From the NCBI RefSeq assembly GCF_000381925.1, contig NZ_KB907309.1, positions 1-64,000 of the forward strand: a DNA stretch of 64,000 nucleotides, in the 5' to 3' direction. Of the stretch, positions 1 through 8,491 are shown in pieces. Under the pieces are notes generated by a model, which worked only from the letters and a program-made list of their open reading frames with translations, made no database searches and was not told the DNA's origin. The number at the start of each line of letters is the position of its first letter. The stretch's first letter is position 1. This DNA is from Nocardia sp. BMG111209. Its GTDB lineage: Bacteria; Actinomycetota; Actinomycetes; Mycobacteriales; Mycobacteriaceae. Position numbers and translations under genes: made by a program.

Positions 1-30
1 ACCGTCGCCGGCGAAGCAGAACCCGGCAGC

Positions 31-1560
31 ATGTTCAACCTCGCCCAGTTCTACTTCATGTCCATATCCATCCAAACCAACAACCCCGTCCTCGCCAGCG
101 ATGCCACCCAATGGAGCCAACTGGCCGCCAAATGGAACACCGCCACCGACGACTTCTACAACGCCACCTCCAACGCCCTCACCGACACCGCCACCTGGTC
201 CGGCACCGGCGCCGACTCCGCCCTCACCGCCGTCGCCAACTACTACCAATCCGCCCAAGACCTCGGCGCCGGCATGAAATCCATCTACACCGCCCAGTCC
301 TACCTCACCGACCTCTTCGCCAACCTCTACAAAACCCTCCCCCAACACTGGGTCGCCGTCCGCATGGGCCACTGGGGCGGCTGCTCCACCAACAAGAACA
401 ACCTCTCCACCACCCAAACCCACTGGAACGAAATCTACGTCCCCGCCCTCCCCAAAATCGCCGCCTACATCCCCACCCTCGCCGACCCCAACAAAGACAC
501 CGCCAGCGGCCCCGACAACAACTACGGCACCGGCGACCCCGGCAACGGCAACAACAACAACGGCTACAACGGCAACGGCTACAACGGCAACGGCAACAAC
601 AACAACGGCGGCGGCAACGGCAACAGCGGCACCGGCGGCTACAGCGGCGGCGATACCGGTAGCGGCGGCGGGCAATCCGGCGGCAGCGCGGGCACACCCA
701 GCGGGAAGGGCCTCAGCGCAGGCGACCTCGGCAACCTCGGCCTCGGCTCCAGCGGAGATTCCGGCACCGGTGGTACCAGCGGAGGCGATACCGGCAGCAG
801 CGGCGGGCAATCCGGCGGCAGCGCAGGCACACCCAGCGGGAAGGGCCTCAGCGCAGGCGACCTCGGCAACCTCGGCCTGGGCGGCTCGGGGACGACCGGA
901 ATCCCGGCCGGCACCACGACATCCGGCACCTCGTCGCCGGGCACCACCGGTGATCCGTTCGCCGCGGCCTCCGGCCCGATCAGTTCGCTGCTGGGCAGCC
1001 TGCTCGGCGGCAGCGGTCCGCTCACCAATCTGGCGGATCTGCTGGGCGCCACCGGAGTCACCGGCCCGTTCGGGGCGTCGGGCCCGTTCGGCGCTTCCGG
1101 CATCACCGGTCCGTTCGGCGCCTCGGGTATCTCCGGCCCGTTCGGCTTCGACGGCGGCAGTGGCGCTTCCGGCATGCTGGGCGACCTGGCCGACGCTCTC
1201 GGCGGCGGTGGTGGCGGCGGCAGCGCCGGCGGTGCGCTCGGCCCGGGTGCGCTGGGCACCGACTCGCTCGGCGATTCCAAACTGTTCCCGCGCGCCTCCA
1301 CCGCTACCGGCGGCGAGCAGGCCGATCCGACCGGATCGCGCGCCGGAATCGCTGCGGCGGCCCAGGATTCGACCACGTCGCCGACCGGGATGGGCGGCAT
1401 GCCGATGGGCGGGATGCCGATGGGCGGCATGGGTGGCGGCGCGGGTGCCCAGAACCAGCAGAAGGAGCGCAAGCGCGCCTCCTATCTGGACGGCAAGGAA
1501 CATATGGACGAGGCGCTCGGCGACGATCCGCTGAGTGTGCGCTCGATCATCGATCGCTGA
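31..1560 (+). CDS. WXG-domain, Gly/Asn/Ser-rich ESX-associated protein (possibly 5' partial)
   Basis: Probable ESX substrate or accessory protein. The first ~105 residues are helical and carry a WSG motif (Trp56), the hallmark turn of WXG100-like hairpins. A low-complexity region follows: Asn/Gly-rich at about 155-200, then a near-exact tandem duplication, then GPFGAS-type repeats at about 345-375. The C-terminal tail (about 475-509) is charged and compact, with ASYLDGKEHMDE. No stop precedes position 31 in frame and there is no convincing ribosome site, so the true start may lie left of the window; Met10 (position 58) is another candidate. The first ~640 bases are much richer in C on the coding strand than the rest, which suggests a junction between two differently biased segments. 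It heads the substrate cluster, 48 bases before the next gene. The family name is not known to me; a structural role is possible. Confidence 0.7.
   Translation: MFNLAQFYFMSISIQTNNPVLASDATQWSQLAAKWNTATDDFYNATSNALTDTATWSGTGADSALTAVANYYQSAQDLGAGMKSIYTAQSYLTDLFANLYKTLPQHWVAVRMGHWGGCSTNKNNLSTTQTHWNEIYVPALPKIAAYIPTLADPNKDTASGPDNNYGTGDPGNGNNNNGYNGNGYNGNGNNNNGGGNGNSGTGGYSGGDTGSGGGQSGGSAGTPSGKGLSAGDLGNLGLGSSGDSGTGGTSGGDTGSSGGQSGGSAGTPSGKGLSAGDLGNLGLGGSGTTGIPAGTTTSGTSSPGTTGDPFAAASGPISSLLGSLLGGSGPLTNLADLLGATGVTGPFGASGPFGASGITGPFGASGISGPFGFDGGSGASGMLGDLADALGGGGGGGSAGGALGPGALGTDSLGDSKLFPRASTATGGEQADPTGSRAGIAAAAQDSTTSPTGMGGMPMGGMPMGGMGGGAGAQNQQKERKRASYLDGKEHMDEALGDDPLSVRSIIDR
646..885 (+). repeat. tandem duplication inside the WXG-domain gene
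   Basis: Bases 646-750 recur at 781-885 with an offset of 135 bases (45 codons), differing at only a few positions. Both encode a Gly/Ser segment ending in GLSAGDLGNLGL. This is a recent in-frame duplication in the disordered middle of the protein. Confidence 0.85.
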
Positions 1561-1608
1561 GCACGACGCTCGCATCCGGCCCTGCGACGAAAATGAAAGG
1601 ACGCGTTG

Positions 1609-1911
1609 ATGATCGGTGAGCAGTGGGCACAATTGGAGGCCGCGGCGCAGGCGCGGCTGGGACGCATGCGGCAACTCTCCGACGATCTCGCGGCTATCCG
1701 GATCCGGCACACGGCCGCCGGCGGCGGCGTGACGGTCACTGTGGACGGCGCCGCCAATTTACTGGATCTCGAACTGTCGGAATACATTTCACAAATGTCA
1801 CCGACGGAGTTCGCCCGGACTGTGATCGATACCGCCGCCGCGGCAGCACAACTGGCGCTGGCCAGGCGCGGAGCACTGATCGAGGAATTCAACGGTCAGA
1901 TGAACTCTTGA
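1609..1911 (+). CDS. YbaB/EbfC-like small protein
   Basis: A 100-residue protein with the alpha-beta-beta-alpha pattern of the YbaB/EbfC nucleoid-associated family. It has a long N-terminal helix with LGRMRQLSDDL, two strands (GGGVTVTVDGAANLLDLEL), and a C-terminal helix rich in Ala. ATG at 1609 is chosen over the TTG at 1606 because a GAAAGG ribosome site lies about 8 bases upstream. YbaB-like proteins are common beside actinobacterial ESX genes, where they may bind DNA or act as accessory factors. It sits between a WXG-like gene and an EspC-like gene and is probably co-transcribed with the gene before it. The family assignment rests on fold pattern only. Confidence 0.65.
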   Translation: MIGEQWAQLEAAAQARLGRMRQLSDDLAAIRIRHTAAGGGVTVTVDGAANLLDLELSEYISQMSPTEFARTVIDTAAAAAQLALARRGALIEEFNGQMNS

Positions 1912-1930
1912 CGGAGAACATCCGTAGGAG

Positions 1931-1958
1931 TTGCCGAAACCACTGGGCACGTTAACAT
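1931..1958 (+). promoter_or_regulatory. possible sigma-A promoter before the EspC-like gene
   Basis: TTGCCG (1931-1936) and TAACAT (1953-1958) are separated by 16 bases and lie about 50 bases before the next start. The stretch around 1950-1980 is AT-richer than its surroundings. This is pattern matching only; no start site is known. Confidence 0.3.
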
Positions 1959-2010
1959 TACCGTTGCGTCGCTTTTCTCTATGCGTAGACAAGCTCTAGG
2001 AGGAGCCGTG

Positions 2011-2316
2011 GTGGACATCCTGAAGGTGGACCCCCAGGTATTCCGGCAGTACGGCGATATCGCACAGGGCAGCGCGGCCACCGTGGCCGTTGCGGGCGCC
2101 GTCGATCAGGCGAGCAGCATCGCGGCGGCGGTGCCGGTGTTCGGGCTGATCGGGCAGGAGTTCCTCGCCAGTTTCGCCCTCGCCCAGAACAATCACCTCA
2201 CCGCGGTGACCCAACTGGCGACCGTGATGGCCGGCACCGCCCAGGCCTCGCACGGGGCCGCCACCGCCTACGAGCGCGCCGAGGCGCACAGCTCGGAAGG
2301 TTTCGCGGCACTGTGA
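2011..2316 (+). CDS. EspC-like ESX secretion target (DUF2580-type)
   Basis: A 101-residue helical protein resembling the EspC/DUF2580 family of small ESX secretion targets. It starts VDILKVDPQVFRQYG, followed by Ala-rich helices and a late helix ending YERAEAHSSEGFAAL. A strong AGGAGG site at 1998-2003 gives 7 bases to the GTG at 2011 and 4 to the GTG at 2008, so 2011 is preferred; the ATG at 1981 lies upstream of that site and is unlikely. Its stop overlaps the start of the next gene (GTGA, 2313-2316), implying translational coupling and perhaps a secreted pair, as EspC works with EspA in mycobacteria. The family call comes from size, helix pattern and context. Confidence 0.65.
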   Translation: MDILKVDPQVFRQYGDIAQGSAATVAVAGAVDQASSIAAAVPVFGLIGQEFLASFALAQNNHLTAVTQLATVMAGTAQASHGAATAYERAEAHSSEGFAAL

Positions 2317-3605
2317 CCGAGGCCGCCGAAACACTGGCGGCACCACTGCATCCCACGGTTCTGGACGCTCTGCAGAACACGCCCGCCGCGCCACTGCTCG
2401 GCCAGCCGGTTCAGCAGATCCTGGCGACCATGGGACTGCCCGAATTGCCGCAATTGCCTGCTCTGCCACCACTTCCGGCGCTGCCTCCGCTGCCGCCGCT
2501 GGATCCCGGCACGCTGGTCAAGCCGATCACCGATCTGTTCAGCGGTTTCGGCTCGGGCCAGCTCGGCGCCAACGGCGCCCTCAATCCACAATCGCTGCTG
2601 CAGAACGTCGTTCAGACCCTGAGTACGGTCGCCCAATGGGCCCAGCAGGGTCTGTCGCTGTTGCAGTCGATGGAGGGTTCCGGCACGCAGGCGGCCACCT
2701 CGGCCGGACTGGCGACCCAGGCCAGCTCCACCGCGGTCTCGACCCAGGCCGGGCAGATCCATTCGGTCCTCGGCGCCGCCTCGCTGACCGTCGCCGACGG
2801 CGCGGCCGAAATGGCCGCGGTGGCAGCCCGATTCCTCGCCACCACGGTGGCTCTCGGCCCGACCCTGATCACCCCGGCCGGCCAGGCCGCGCTGCTGGCC
2901 GCGGCGCTGGAGTCCGGTTCCGAGGCGAGCGCGGTCACCGCCCGCACCAAGGCGCAGCTCGCCGCGCATTCGACGACCATGTCGCAGGCGGGTTCGTCGG
3001 TGACCGTCAACGGATCCTCCGCGGCCGGCTCACAATCCGCACTGCAGCAACTGCTCTCGGAAGTGCAGCAGGTGCAGCAGTTGGTGCAGCCGCTGATCTC
3101 GGCGGCCCAGCAGGTGGGCACCACGGTCGCCAAGTCGCCCCTCGCGAGCCCCGTGGCGGGTACGACCACCGCCACACCGGCGCCCGCCACCGGCACGCTC
3201 GGGGCCGCCGCGTCCGGTGCGCTCGCCGGCACCGCCGCGTCCGCACTGGCCGCCGCGGGCCTGGTCCGGGGTGGATTCGGCACGGTGGCCGCACCCGCGC
3301 CCCTGGGTGCGTACCAGGAGGAGGCCGTCGTGGAGACCGCGGCGCTGGCGCCGGTCGGCAGCGGCGGCCCGCCCCCCGGTGAGACGGTGACGACCGAGGA
3401 GGCCATGCCGCCGTTCGCCCCGGGTGGCGGTGCGGCGCTGGCGGCCACCAACCGAGCCGCGGCCGGGACCGGTACACCCGAGGGCCTGGTGAACGCCCGG
3501 CACGGCGACGAGCTGGTCGGCGACGACGCCGACGAGGCCGCGGCCCCCGTCATCGGCGCGGTGGCCACCACCGCCGACAACCCCGACAGCCCGTTCAGCC
3601 TGTGA
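2313..3605 (+). CDS. Ala/Pro-rich ESX-associated protein
   Basis: 430 residues. Residues about 46-65 are a Pro/Leu stretch of the type PALPPLP. Residues about 85-245 are Ala/Gln/Ser-rich and look like a long helical bundle. From about 250 onward the chain is Ala/Thr/Gly-rich and probably disordered, ending in an acidic DDADEAAAPV segment and SPFSL. There is no signal peptide and no clear transmembrane helix. It starts with a GTG that overlaps the stop of the EspC-like gene by four bases. By position it may be a partner exported with that protein, analogous to EspA or EspB, but I see no motif that fixes a family. Confidence 0.6.
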   Translation: MTEAAETLAAPLHPTVLDALQNTPAAPLLGQPVQQILATMGLPELPQLPALPPLPALPPLPPLDPGTLVKPITDLFSGFGSGQLGANGALNPQSLLQNVVQTLSTVAQWAQQGLSLLQSMEGSGTQAATSAGLATQASSTAVSTQAGQIHSVLGAASLTVADGAAEMAAVAARFLATTVALGPTLITPAGQAALLAAALESGSEASAVTARTKAQLAAHSTTMSQAGSSVTVNGSSAAGSQSALQQLLSEVQQVQQLVQPLISAAQQVGTTVAKSPLASPVAGTTTATPAPATGTLGAAASGALAGTAASALAAAGLVRGGFGTVAAPAPLGAYQEEAVVETAALAPVGSGGPPPGETVTTEEAMPPFAPGGGAALAATNRAAAGTGTPEGLVNARHGDELVGDDADEAAAPVIGAVATTADNPDSPFSL

Positions 3606-3656
3606 TCCCCCCGACCTGACGACCCGATCACACAGCACCCCCGGCAAGGAGACGCC

Positions 3657-3962
3657 ATGAGCAAGATCGCCTTCGACCACGAGTTGGCCCGGCAGGCCGC
3701 CGGACGTTTGGACGCCCTCGCCGACGAGCTGGAGGCCGGGCTGACCCACGCCGGCCACTCGCTGAGCCCCGCGGCGGCCGCCGTCGACCCGGTGTCGGAC
3801 CGGACCGGCGACACCCTCGACACGGTCGGCAGCTCGTTCCGCGACTCCTACCTCAGCGGCGTGCGGGAGCTGCGCAAGATCGCCGCCAACATGCGGGCCC
3901 ATTCGGACTCGTTCGGCGACACCGATTCCGACGCGGTCGACACGTTCCGCGGTTTGTCGTGA
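3657..3962 (+). CDS. PE-like small protein
   Basis: A 101-residue two-helix protein placed directly before a PPE-like gene, the position held by PE proteins in mycobacterial pe-ppe pairs. The pattern fits: an N-terminal helix with Leu/Ala heptads (LARQAAGRLDALADEL), a Pro/Ala turn (SLSPAAAAVDPVSDRT), and a second helix. The literal Pro-Glu pair is missing and no YxxxD/E export signal is seen, so this is a divergent member. The ATG at 3657 follows an AAGGAG site at 3646-3651. It probably forms a heterodimer with the next gene product. Confidence 0.6.
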   Translation: MSKIAFDHELARQAAGRLDALADELEAGLTHAGHSLSPAAAAVDPVSDRTGDTLDTVGSSFRDSYLSGVRELRKIAANMRAHSDSFGDTDSDAVDTFRGLS

Positions 3963-3997
3963 CCACCGCCGGGTGAGATCAGAGAACCTAGGAGAGC

Positions 3998-5053
3998 ATG
4001 GTGGAACCACCCCAGACCGGCTTCACCGGCACGGTGTGGGATGCCGTCCCGCCCGAGCAGCTGGCTCGCGAATTGACCACGGGGCCGGGCGGAATCCCCA
4101 CGGTCGAGGCCGGACTCGCGTACGCGGCGCTGGCGATCGGGCTGGGTGAGGCGGCCACCGAGTATCGCGCGATCCTCGCGGTGATGGGTGACGCCTGGGG
4201 TTCCTCCTCCAGTGAGGACGGGCTGAACCAGCTTGCGGCCCTGTCGGATTGGATGGACAAGATCACCTCCGCCGCCCAGTCCAACGCCGCGATCGCGGCC
4301 CGGCAGGCGGCCGCGTACGAGGTGGCGCGAAATACCCTGCCGCACATCGTGGAGATCACCGAGGCCGTCCGCGCGGCCGAGGATCTGGTGCGCGGCAGTC
4401 TGCTCGGCGCACCCTTGGCCGGATTGCTGGACGCCGCCGAGGAACAACTCGACGCCGTCCGGCAGCAGGCGGTCCGCGTGATGCAGGCGTACGAGGAGGC
4501 CAGTGAACATCTGGCCCGGCCCTGGCAGCAGGAAGTGGCGCCGGAGGTGTCCGACGGCGCCGCCTTCCTCGCCGAACAACCCGGCGGCGGCGGTGGCGGC
4601 GGCGACGGCCCCGCGGCCGGCAACCCGGCCCCGACCGACGGCGTGGCCGGGCCGGAACAACTCCAGCGCGCACCCACACTGTCCGATCTGCCGCACATCG
4701 ACCTGTCCGCGCTGCAGGCCCCGGCCCCGGTCCCGACCGTGCCGGTCGGCAGCGAGGCGCTGATGATGCACCCGCTGGCGGCGCCGGGCGCGGCGGGCAC
4801 CACACCCGCCGCCGCCACGCCGCAGGTGGCGGTGCAGGCACAGCCGATGACCGCGGCGCCGCCGGTCATGGCTCCCGCCACCGCCGTCGCCCCGCCCGCG
4901 GACACCTCGGTGCTGCGGGCCGACTCCGCCGACGCCGACGACCCCGGCGAGACCATCGTCGTCAATGCCGGATTCGCCACCGCCCCGGCGGTTCTCGGCG
5001 GCACCGCGAATCAGGTCACGGGCGCCGGCGGGACCATCGGCGAGGGGGCCTGA
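3998..5053 (+). CDS. PPE-family-like ESX substrate
   Basis: 351 residues. The first ~180 match the PPE domain: GPGGIPTVEAGLAYAALA near the start, the WGSSSSEDGL motif at about 68-77 corresponding to the WxGxS turn, and WMDKI at about 85-89. An acidic/Gly-rich linker (about 190-215) and an Ala/Pro-rich C-terminal region follow, with no PGRS or SVP repeats. A ribosome site TAGGAGAG precedes the ATG. The stop overlaps the EspG start (TGATG). PPE proteins pair with PE proteins, are bound at the helix tip by EspG, and are exported by ESX; the gene order PE-PPE-EspG fits this. Confidence 0.85.
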   Translation: MVEPPQTGFTGTVWDAVPPEQLARELTTGPGGIPTVEAGLAYAALAIGLGEAATEYRAILAVMGDAWGSSSSEDGLNQLAALSDWMDKITSAAQSNAAIAARQAAAYEVARNTLPHIVEITEAVRAAEDLVRGSLLGAPLAGLLDAAEEQLDAVRQQAVRVMQAYEEASEHLARPWQQEVAPEVSDGAAFLAEQPGGGGGGGDGPAAGNPAPTDGVAGPEQLQRAPTLSDLPHIDLSALQAPAPVPTVPVGSEALMMHPLAAPGAAGTTPAAATPQVAVQAQPMTAAPPVMAPATAVAPPADTSVLRADSADADDPGETIVVNAGFATAPAVLGGTANQVTGAGGTIGEGA

Positions 5054-5838
5054 TGGCGACCCTCAGCACCGACGGCATGCTGGCCGTCGCCGCCGCGCTC
5101 GGTGTCCAGACCTTCCCGACCGTGCTGGGCGTGCGTTCCACGCACACGTCGCACGCGGATTTCGCGGCCGCCCGGGCCGCCGCCGTGACCGACCTGTCCG
5201 GCCGGGGCATCCTCGACCGCGACGGCGAGGTCCGCGACGACGAGCTGTCCGCCGCCCTGTTCGCGCTGGCCCGGCCGGAACGGCAGCTGGTCGCGCGAAT
5301 CAAGCGCGCGGACAACCTGATCCGGTTCTGCCTCGCCCGGCGCGGACTCGACCACGCGGTGGCCGTCCGCACCGGCGACGATCTGGAGGTCCGGACCGTC
5401 TGGGCCGGCGACGATCCGGCCACGCTGGCCCGGCCACTGCTGGCCGTCCTCGGAACCGCTGCGGCCGCGAATGTTCCCGCGTTCAGCGCGCCGACCGAGG
5501 AACTGCGGCAACGGCTCGATGATCCCGCTGTGGACATCACCGCCGCCGCCTACGGCCTGGGTATGCCGGAACCCGATGCGGTCACCCTGGGTCTGGCGCT
5601 GCGCGAACGACATTCGACCGCCGAACTCGTCTGCTACAGCCACCGCGACGGCCTGGCCGTCCGCTCCCCGGCCGCGGCCGCCGTGTACGACACCGCCGCC
5701 GGGCGCATCATCGGCGGCGGCAGCGTCACCGCCGACGGCCGCTCCTGGACCACGCTCGCCCCCGGCTCCGACGGTCGACTCGCGCAGGTGATCGCCTCGC
5801 TCGTCGAATCGTTGCCGGAAGGCAGGTGGATGCCCTAG
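5053..5838 (+). CDS. espG: EspG, ESX-specific PE/PPE chaperone
   Basis: 261 residues resembling EspG (EspG family), the cytosolic chaperone that binds the tip of PPE in PE-PPE dimers and keeps them soluble until export. The chain is mixed alpha/beta, with the family feature of a repeated sheet: DHAVAVRTGDDLEVRTVW at about 97-114 and AELVCYSHRDGLAVRS at about 192-207. Its start overlaps the PPE stop by one base (TGATG, 5051-5055), so the two are translationally coupled. EspG is absent from ESX-4-type loci, so its presence marks this as a PE/PPE-handling ESX. The GTG/ATG choice is not in doubt. Confidence 0.85.
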   Translation: MATLSTDGMLAVAAALGVQTFPTVLGVRSTHTSHADFAAARAAAVTDLSGRGILDRDGEVRDDELSAALFALARPERQLVARIKRADNLIRFCLARRGLDHAVAVRTGDDLEVRTVWAGDDPATLARPLLAVLGTAAAANVPAFSAPTEELRQRLDDPAVDITAAAYGLGMPEPDAVTLGLALRERHSTAELVCYSHRDGLAVRSPAAAAVYDTAAGRIIGGGSVTADGRSWTTLAPGSDGRLAQVIASLVESLPEGRWMP

Positions 5839-5852
5839 CACCTCCCCGCTGG

Positions 5853-5874
5853 GACATTCGAATACCGAAATGTC
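5853..5874 (+). promoter_or_regulatory. hairpin between espG and the esx pair
   Basis: GACATTCG and CGAAATGTC form a stem with a single bulged base around a 5-base loop. It sits 15 bases after the espG stop and about 30 before the EsxB-like start, with a GAAGGT ribosome site after it. It could be an RNA processing or stability element that uncouples esx levels from the upstream genes; there is no U-tract. Confidence 0.35.
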
Positions 5875-5904
5875 AGTCCCCAGACCCGAAAGAAGGTAGC
5901 CGTC

Positions 5905-6252
5905 ATGGCTGATTCGAGTTCGATCCAATATGACGTAAGCGCGAACAACGCGCAGACCGAGATGGGTAACGCCGTCGACGCCCTGCGCGCGAAGATCTCG
6001 AAGATCACCCAGGCCGTGGACGACGCCAAGCGGGGCTGGCAGGGCACCGCCTTCCAGGCCTGCGCCAAGGCCGCCGACAACTGGGACGCCGAGGCCACCA
6101 AGCTGAACGGCATCCTGGACGAGATCACCCAGGAAGTCGGCCACGGTAACAAGAGCTACACCGGTCTGGAAGGCGACAACACCCAGACCTTCAGCAAGCT
6201 GGAGGGTGAAGCCGGCTCGGCTGCCACCGCCTACACCTCCTTGCACGGCTGA
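5905..6252 (+). CDS. WXG100 protein, EsxB (CFP-10)-like
   Basis: 115 residues, the normal size for WXG100 proteins. It has two helices joined at the WQG motif (GWQGTAF, about residues 44-50) and, near the C-terminus, YTGLE (Y88-E92), which fits the YxxxD/E export signal carried by the EsxB partner. ATG at 5905 follows AAGAAGGT. It is followed 38 bases later by an EsxA-like gene, so the two should form the secreted heterodimer that the EccC ATPase recognises. Which numbered ESX paralogue it corresponds to cannot be told from sequence alone. Confidence 0.88.
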   Translation: MADSSSIQYDVSANNAQTEMGNAVDALRAKISKITQAVDDAKRGWQGTAFQACAKAADNWDAEATKLNGILDEITQEVGHGNKSYTGLEGDNTQTFSKLEGEAGSAATAYTSLHG

Positions 6253-6290
6253 TCACCCCCACCTCCATTCGACCCTTCCGGGAGACTGTC

Positions 6291-6620
6291 ATGACCAGCG
6301 ATTTCATGAAGTACGAAGAGGGAGTCCTCACCGACCTCTCCGCGCTGCTCGTCCAATTCAAGAAAGACCTCGCGGCCGAGTCCGACAACTTCCACGGCGC
6401 CGCCACGAAGCTGGCGGCCGCGTGGGAGAACAACGCCGGTCTGGGCGCTTTCCAGGCTTCGACCAAGAAGTGGGACACCGCCTTCGGCACGGAATCCGAC
6501 AAGAGCACGGACACCGCCCTCGGCATGATCCAGGCGCTCTCCGACGCGGTGGCCACCGCCCTGGCCAACGCGCAGGCGGCCGACCGCGGCGTCTCGAACT
6601 CCTTCTCGCAGTACGAATAA
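6291..6620 (+). CDS. WXG100-like protein, EsxA (ESAT-6)-like
   Basis: 109 residues, two predicted helices around AAAWENNAGLGAF (about 43-55). The Trp is kept, but the motif reads WEN rather than WxG, so it is a variant WXG100 protein. There is no YxxxD/E at the C-terminus, which fits the EsxA role in a dimer where only EsxB carries the signal. ATG at 6291 is preceded by GGGAG. It is the last gene of the plus-strand substrate block and is followed at once by a terminator. Confidence 0.82.
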   Translation: MTSDFMKYEEGVLTDLSALLVQFKKDLAAESDNFHGAATKLAAAWENNAGLGAFQASTKKWDTAFGTESDKSTDTALGMIQALSDAVATALANAQAADRGVSNSFSQYE

Positions 6621-6652
6621 CAGCCGGACGCGCGACCTTCCCGCTGTCACCG

Positions 6653-6701
6653 CACCCGGATCCGCCGTCCCGTACGGCCGGGTCCGGGTGTGGCGTCTTT
6701 T
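6653..6701 (+). terminator. intrinsic terminator after the esx pair
   Basis: CACCCGGATCCG (6653-6664) pairs with CGGGTCCGGGTG (6679-6690), with one G-U pair, and is followed by TCTTTT (6696-6701). It lies between the EsxA-like stop and the end of convergent eccE, so it may serve both. Confidence 0.65.
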
Positions 6702-6706
6702 CCGGC

Positions 6707-8395
6707 TCAGGCGGACTGCATCGGCCGGGCGGCCGGATCGCCACCGTCGATGTACCGCAGCTCGTCCGGGATGGACACCACCCGGACGGTCCACTCCCCG
6801 GAAGCGGTTCGGACGTGCACCTCGTCCGGATCGTCGGGCGACTCGACGAGGATCACGTCCGCGCCGAGGCTCGCCGCCGTCAGCTCACCCGGCTCGCGCA
6901 CGTACATCACGGTCGCCTCGGAGACCTGACCGGTCGAGGCGACCCCGTCGTAGACGATGAGGGTCGCCGCCGCGGTGTGCTGGGCGCCGCCGCCGGGTGA
7001 CGACACCGACAGTGCCTCGGGCACCCCGATCAATCCGACCATGTGCTCCCAGTCCTCGGGCCGGGTGCTGTGCACGATCACCCGGGCGCCGATCGCGGTG
7101 GCCCGCAACGTCGTCTGCTGTGCCAGCCGCAGACTGCCGACGACCTCCACGCGGCGCACCTTAGGCCCGAACACCGGTACCGCGACACCGAAACCGTCGG
7201 CGGTGGCACCGATCACCTGACCACAGCCGCCCGCGGGCACGGCCAGCTTCCGCAGCGTCTCGGCGGGACCGTACGCCGCGTCGGGGTGCTGCTCGCCCTG
7301 GAGCACGACCTGTCGCTGCACACCGGTGAGCGGGCGCAGGCCCAGGGCGGTCAGCGCCTTGCGGGCCGCACCGGAATCGGCGCCGAGCGTGTCGTGACGC
7401 ACCAGCGCGGTGATCGCGAACCGCTTGTCCGGCTGCCGCGAACCGGGGTGCGCGGCGACCGGGGCCAACCGCAGCCGCATCATGGTCGACAATCCGGGGA
7501 CGGCCCAGATACCGGCCAGCACTTCGGAATCGAGCCGATCCGGCCGGACGGCGTAGCCGGTCATCTCGATGTCGATGCCGCGCAGCGAATCCCATTCCTC
7601 GCGCCACTGCTCGGGGGCGCCGCCGTAGAGCGCGGCGGCATCCGCGGCGGTGATCTCCGCCGCGGTCAGCACGCGGGAATGAACGCCGTGCCGGGCCAGC
7701 CGGTTCGCGACGCGACGGGTGGCGACCAGCGCGGTACGAACGGTGCCCTCGGTCCCGCCGCCGCGGTTGCCGATCGCCTCCGCGTTGTCCAGCGGGTCGA
7801 AACGCAGTGCCAGCCAGACGGTCCGGGTGGCGGTGGCGGGCAGCGGCCCGAGCATCCGCTCGTACATCCGGATCGCGTCGTGGGTGCCGCGCGAGCGAAC
7901 CCCCAGCGCGATCACGTCCACGGCGGCGAGGCGAATGTCGAACTGGGACAAGCACTGTGCCACCTCGGCGAGCGGCACCTCGTCGGGGGTGCGGATCTCG
8001 GTGGGCGCCAGCAACGTCGCCGCCACCCCGGCCGGCTCCACCTGCAGCACGGTGACCAGCGCGCCGCCGTCCCAGCGCATTCCGTAAACCGCACCGGCGA
8101 CCTCGGGAACCGGAACATCGAATGGCTCGGAAGTAGCCGTCCTACCATTACCGCGCATTTTACGCCACCGCAGTGCGCAGCGCATTCCCACAATTCGCCA
8201 GATATTTCTCCCGCGGAAACGAACCGTTCCCAGCAGCAGCACAGCGACACCGGTTCCGATCGCCGCCGGCAGCATGACGTGCGCGGCAATCATGATGGTG
8301 CCCACCGTAGTTCCGGCCGCGGCGGCGGGCAGCAGCACGGACAGCGGCAGCCGATGAAAAACACTGCGATCACCGGATGTCAACTGGTCAACCAT
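6707..8395 (-). CDS. eccE: EccE, type VII secretion membrane component
   Basis: 562 residues. Two adjacent hydrophobic segments at about 18-60, a membrane hairpin, are followed by a basic stretch with RCALRWRKMRGN and a large soluble domain, the layout of EccE. In ESX machines EccE sits at the outer rim of the EccB-EccC-EccD-EccE membrane complex. ATG at 8395 follows GGGAG with 9 bases. It is on the minus strand, apart from the other ecc genes and divergent from eccB across 96 bases. EccE is missing from ESX-4-type systems, so this supports a full-size ESX. Nothing looks truncated. Confidence 0.85.
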   Translation of the reverse strand: MVDQLTSGDRSVFHRLPLSVLLPAAAAGTTVGTIMIAAHVMLPAAIGTGVAVLLLGTVRFRGRNIWRIVGMRCALRWRKMRGNGRTATSEPFDVPVPEVAGAVYGMRWDGGALVTVLQVEPAGVAATLLAPTEIRTPDEVPLAEVAQCLSQFDIRLAAVDVIALGVRSRGTHDAIRMYERMLGPLPATATRTVWLALRFDPLDNAEAIGNRGGGTEGTVRTALVATRRVANRLARHGVHSRVLTAAEITAADAAALYGGAPEQWREEWDSLRGIDIEMTGYAVRPDRLDSEVLAGIWAVPGLSTMMRLRLAPVAAHPGSRQPDKRFAITALVRHDTLGADSGAARKALTALGLRPLTGVQRQVVLQGEQHPDAAYGPAETLRKLAVPAGGCGQVIGATADGFGVAVPVFGPKVRRVEVVGSLRLAQQTTLRATAIGARVIVHSTRPEDWEHMVGLIGVPEALSVSSPGGGAQHTAAATLIVYDGVASTGQVSEATVMYVREPGELTAASLGADVILVESPDDPDEVHVRTASGEWTVRVVSIPDELRYIDGGDPAARPMQSA

Positions 8396-8491
8396 TCGGT
8401 ATATCTCCCATCGGCACTCACTCCCGCATTACGGTAGCCTCTCACACAGCTGCCATTTTCGTGTGTCTTGGGTTGGTGGAGGAGTTTAGCG
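8396..8491. promoter_or_regulatory. divergent control region between eccE and eccB
   Basis: A 96-base gap between divergent starts, with the AT-richest bases of the neighbourhood. It must hold promoters for both directions unless either gene is read through. A GGAGGAG site (8478-8484) serves eccB and a GGGAG on the minus strand serves eccE. I cannot assign -10/-35 boxes with confidence. Confidence 0.45.
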
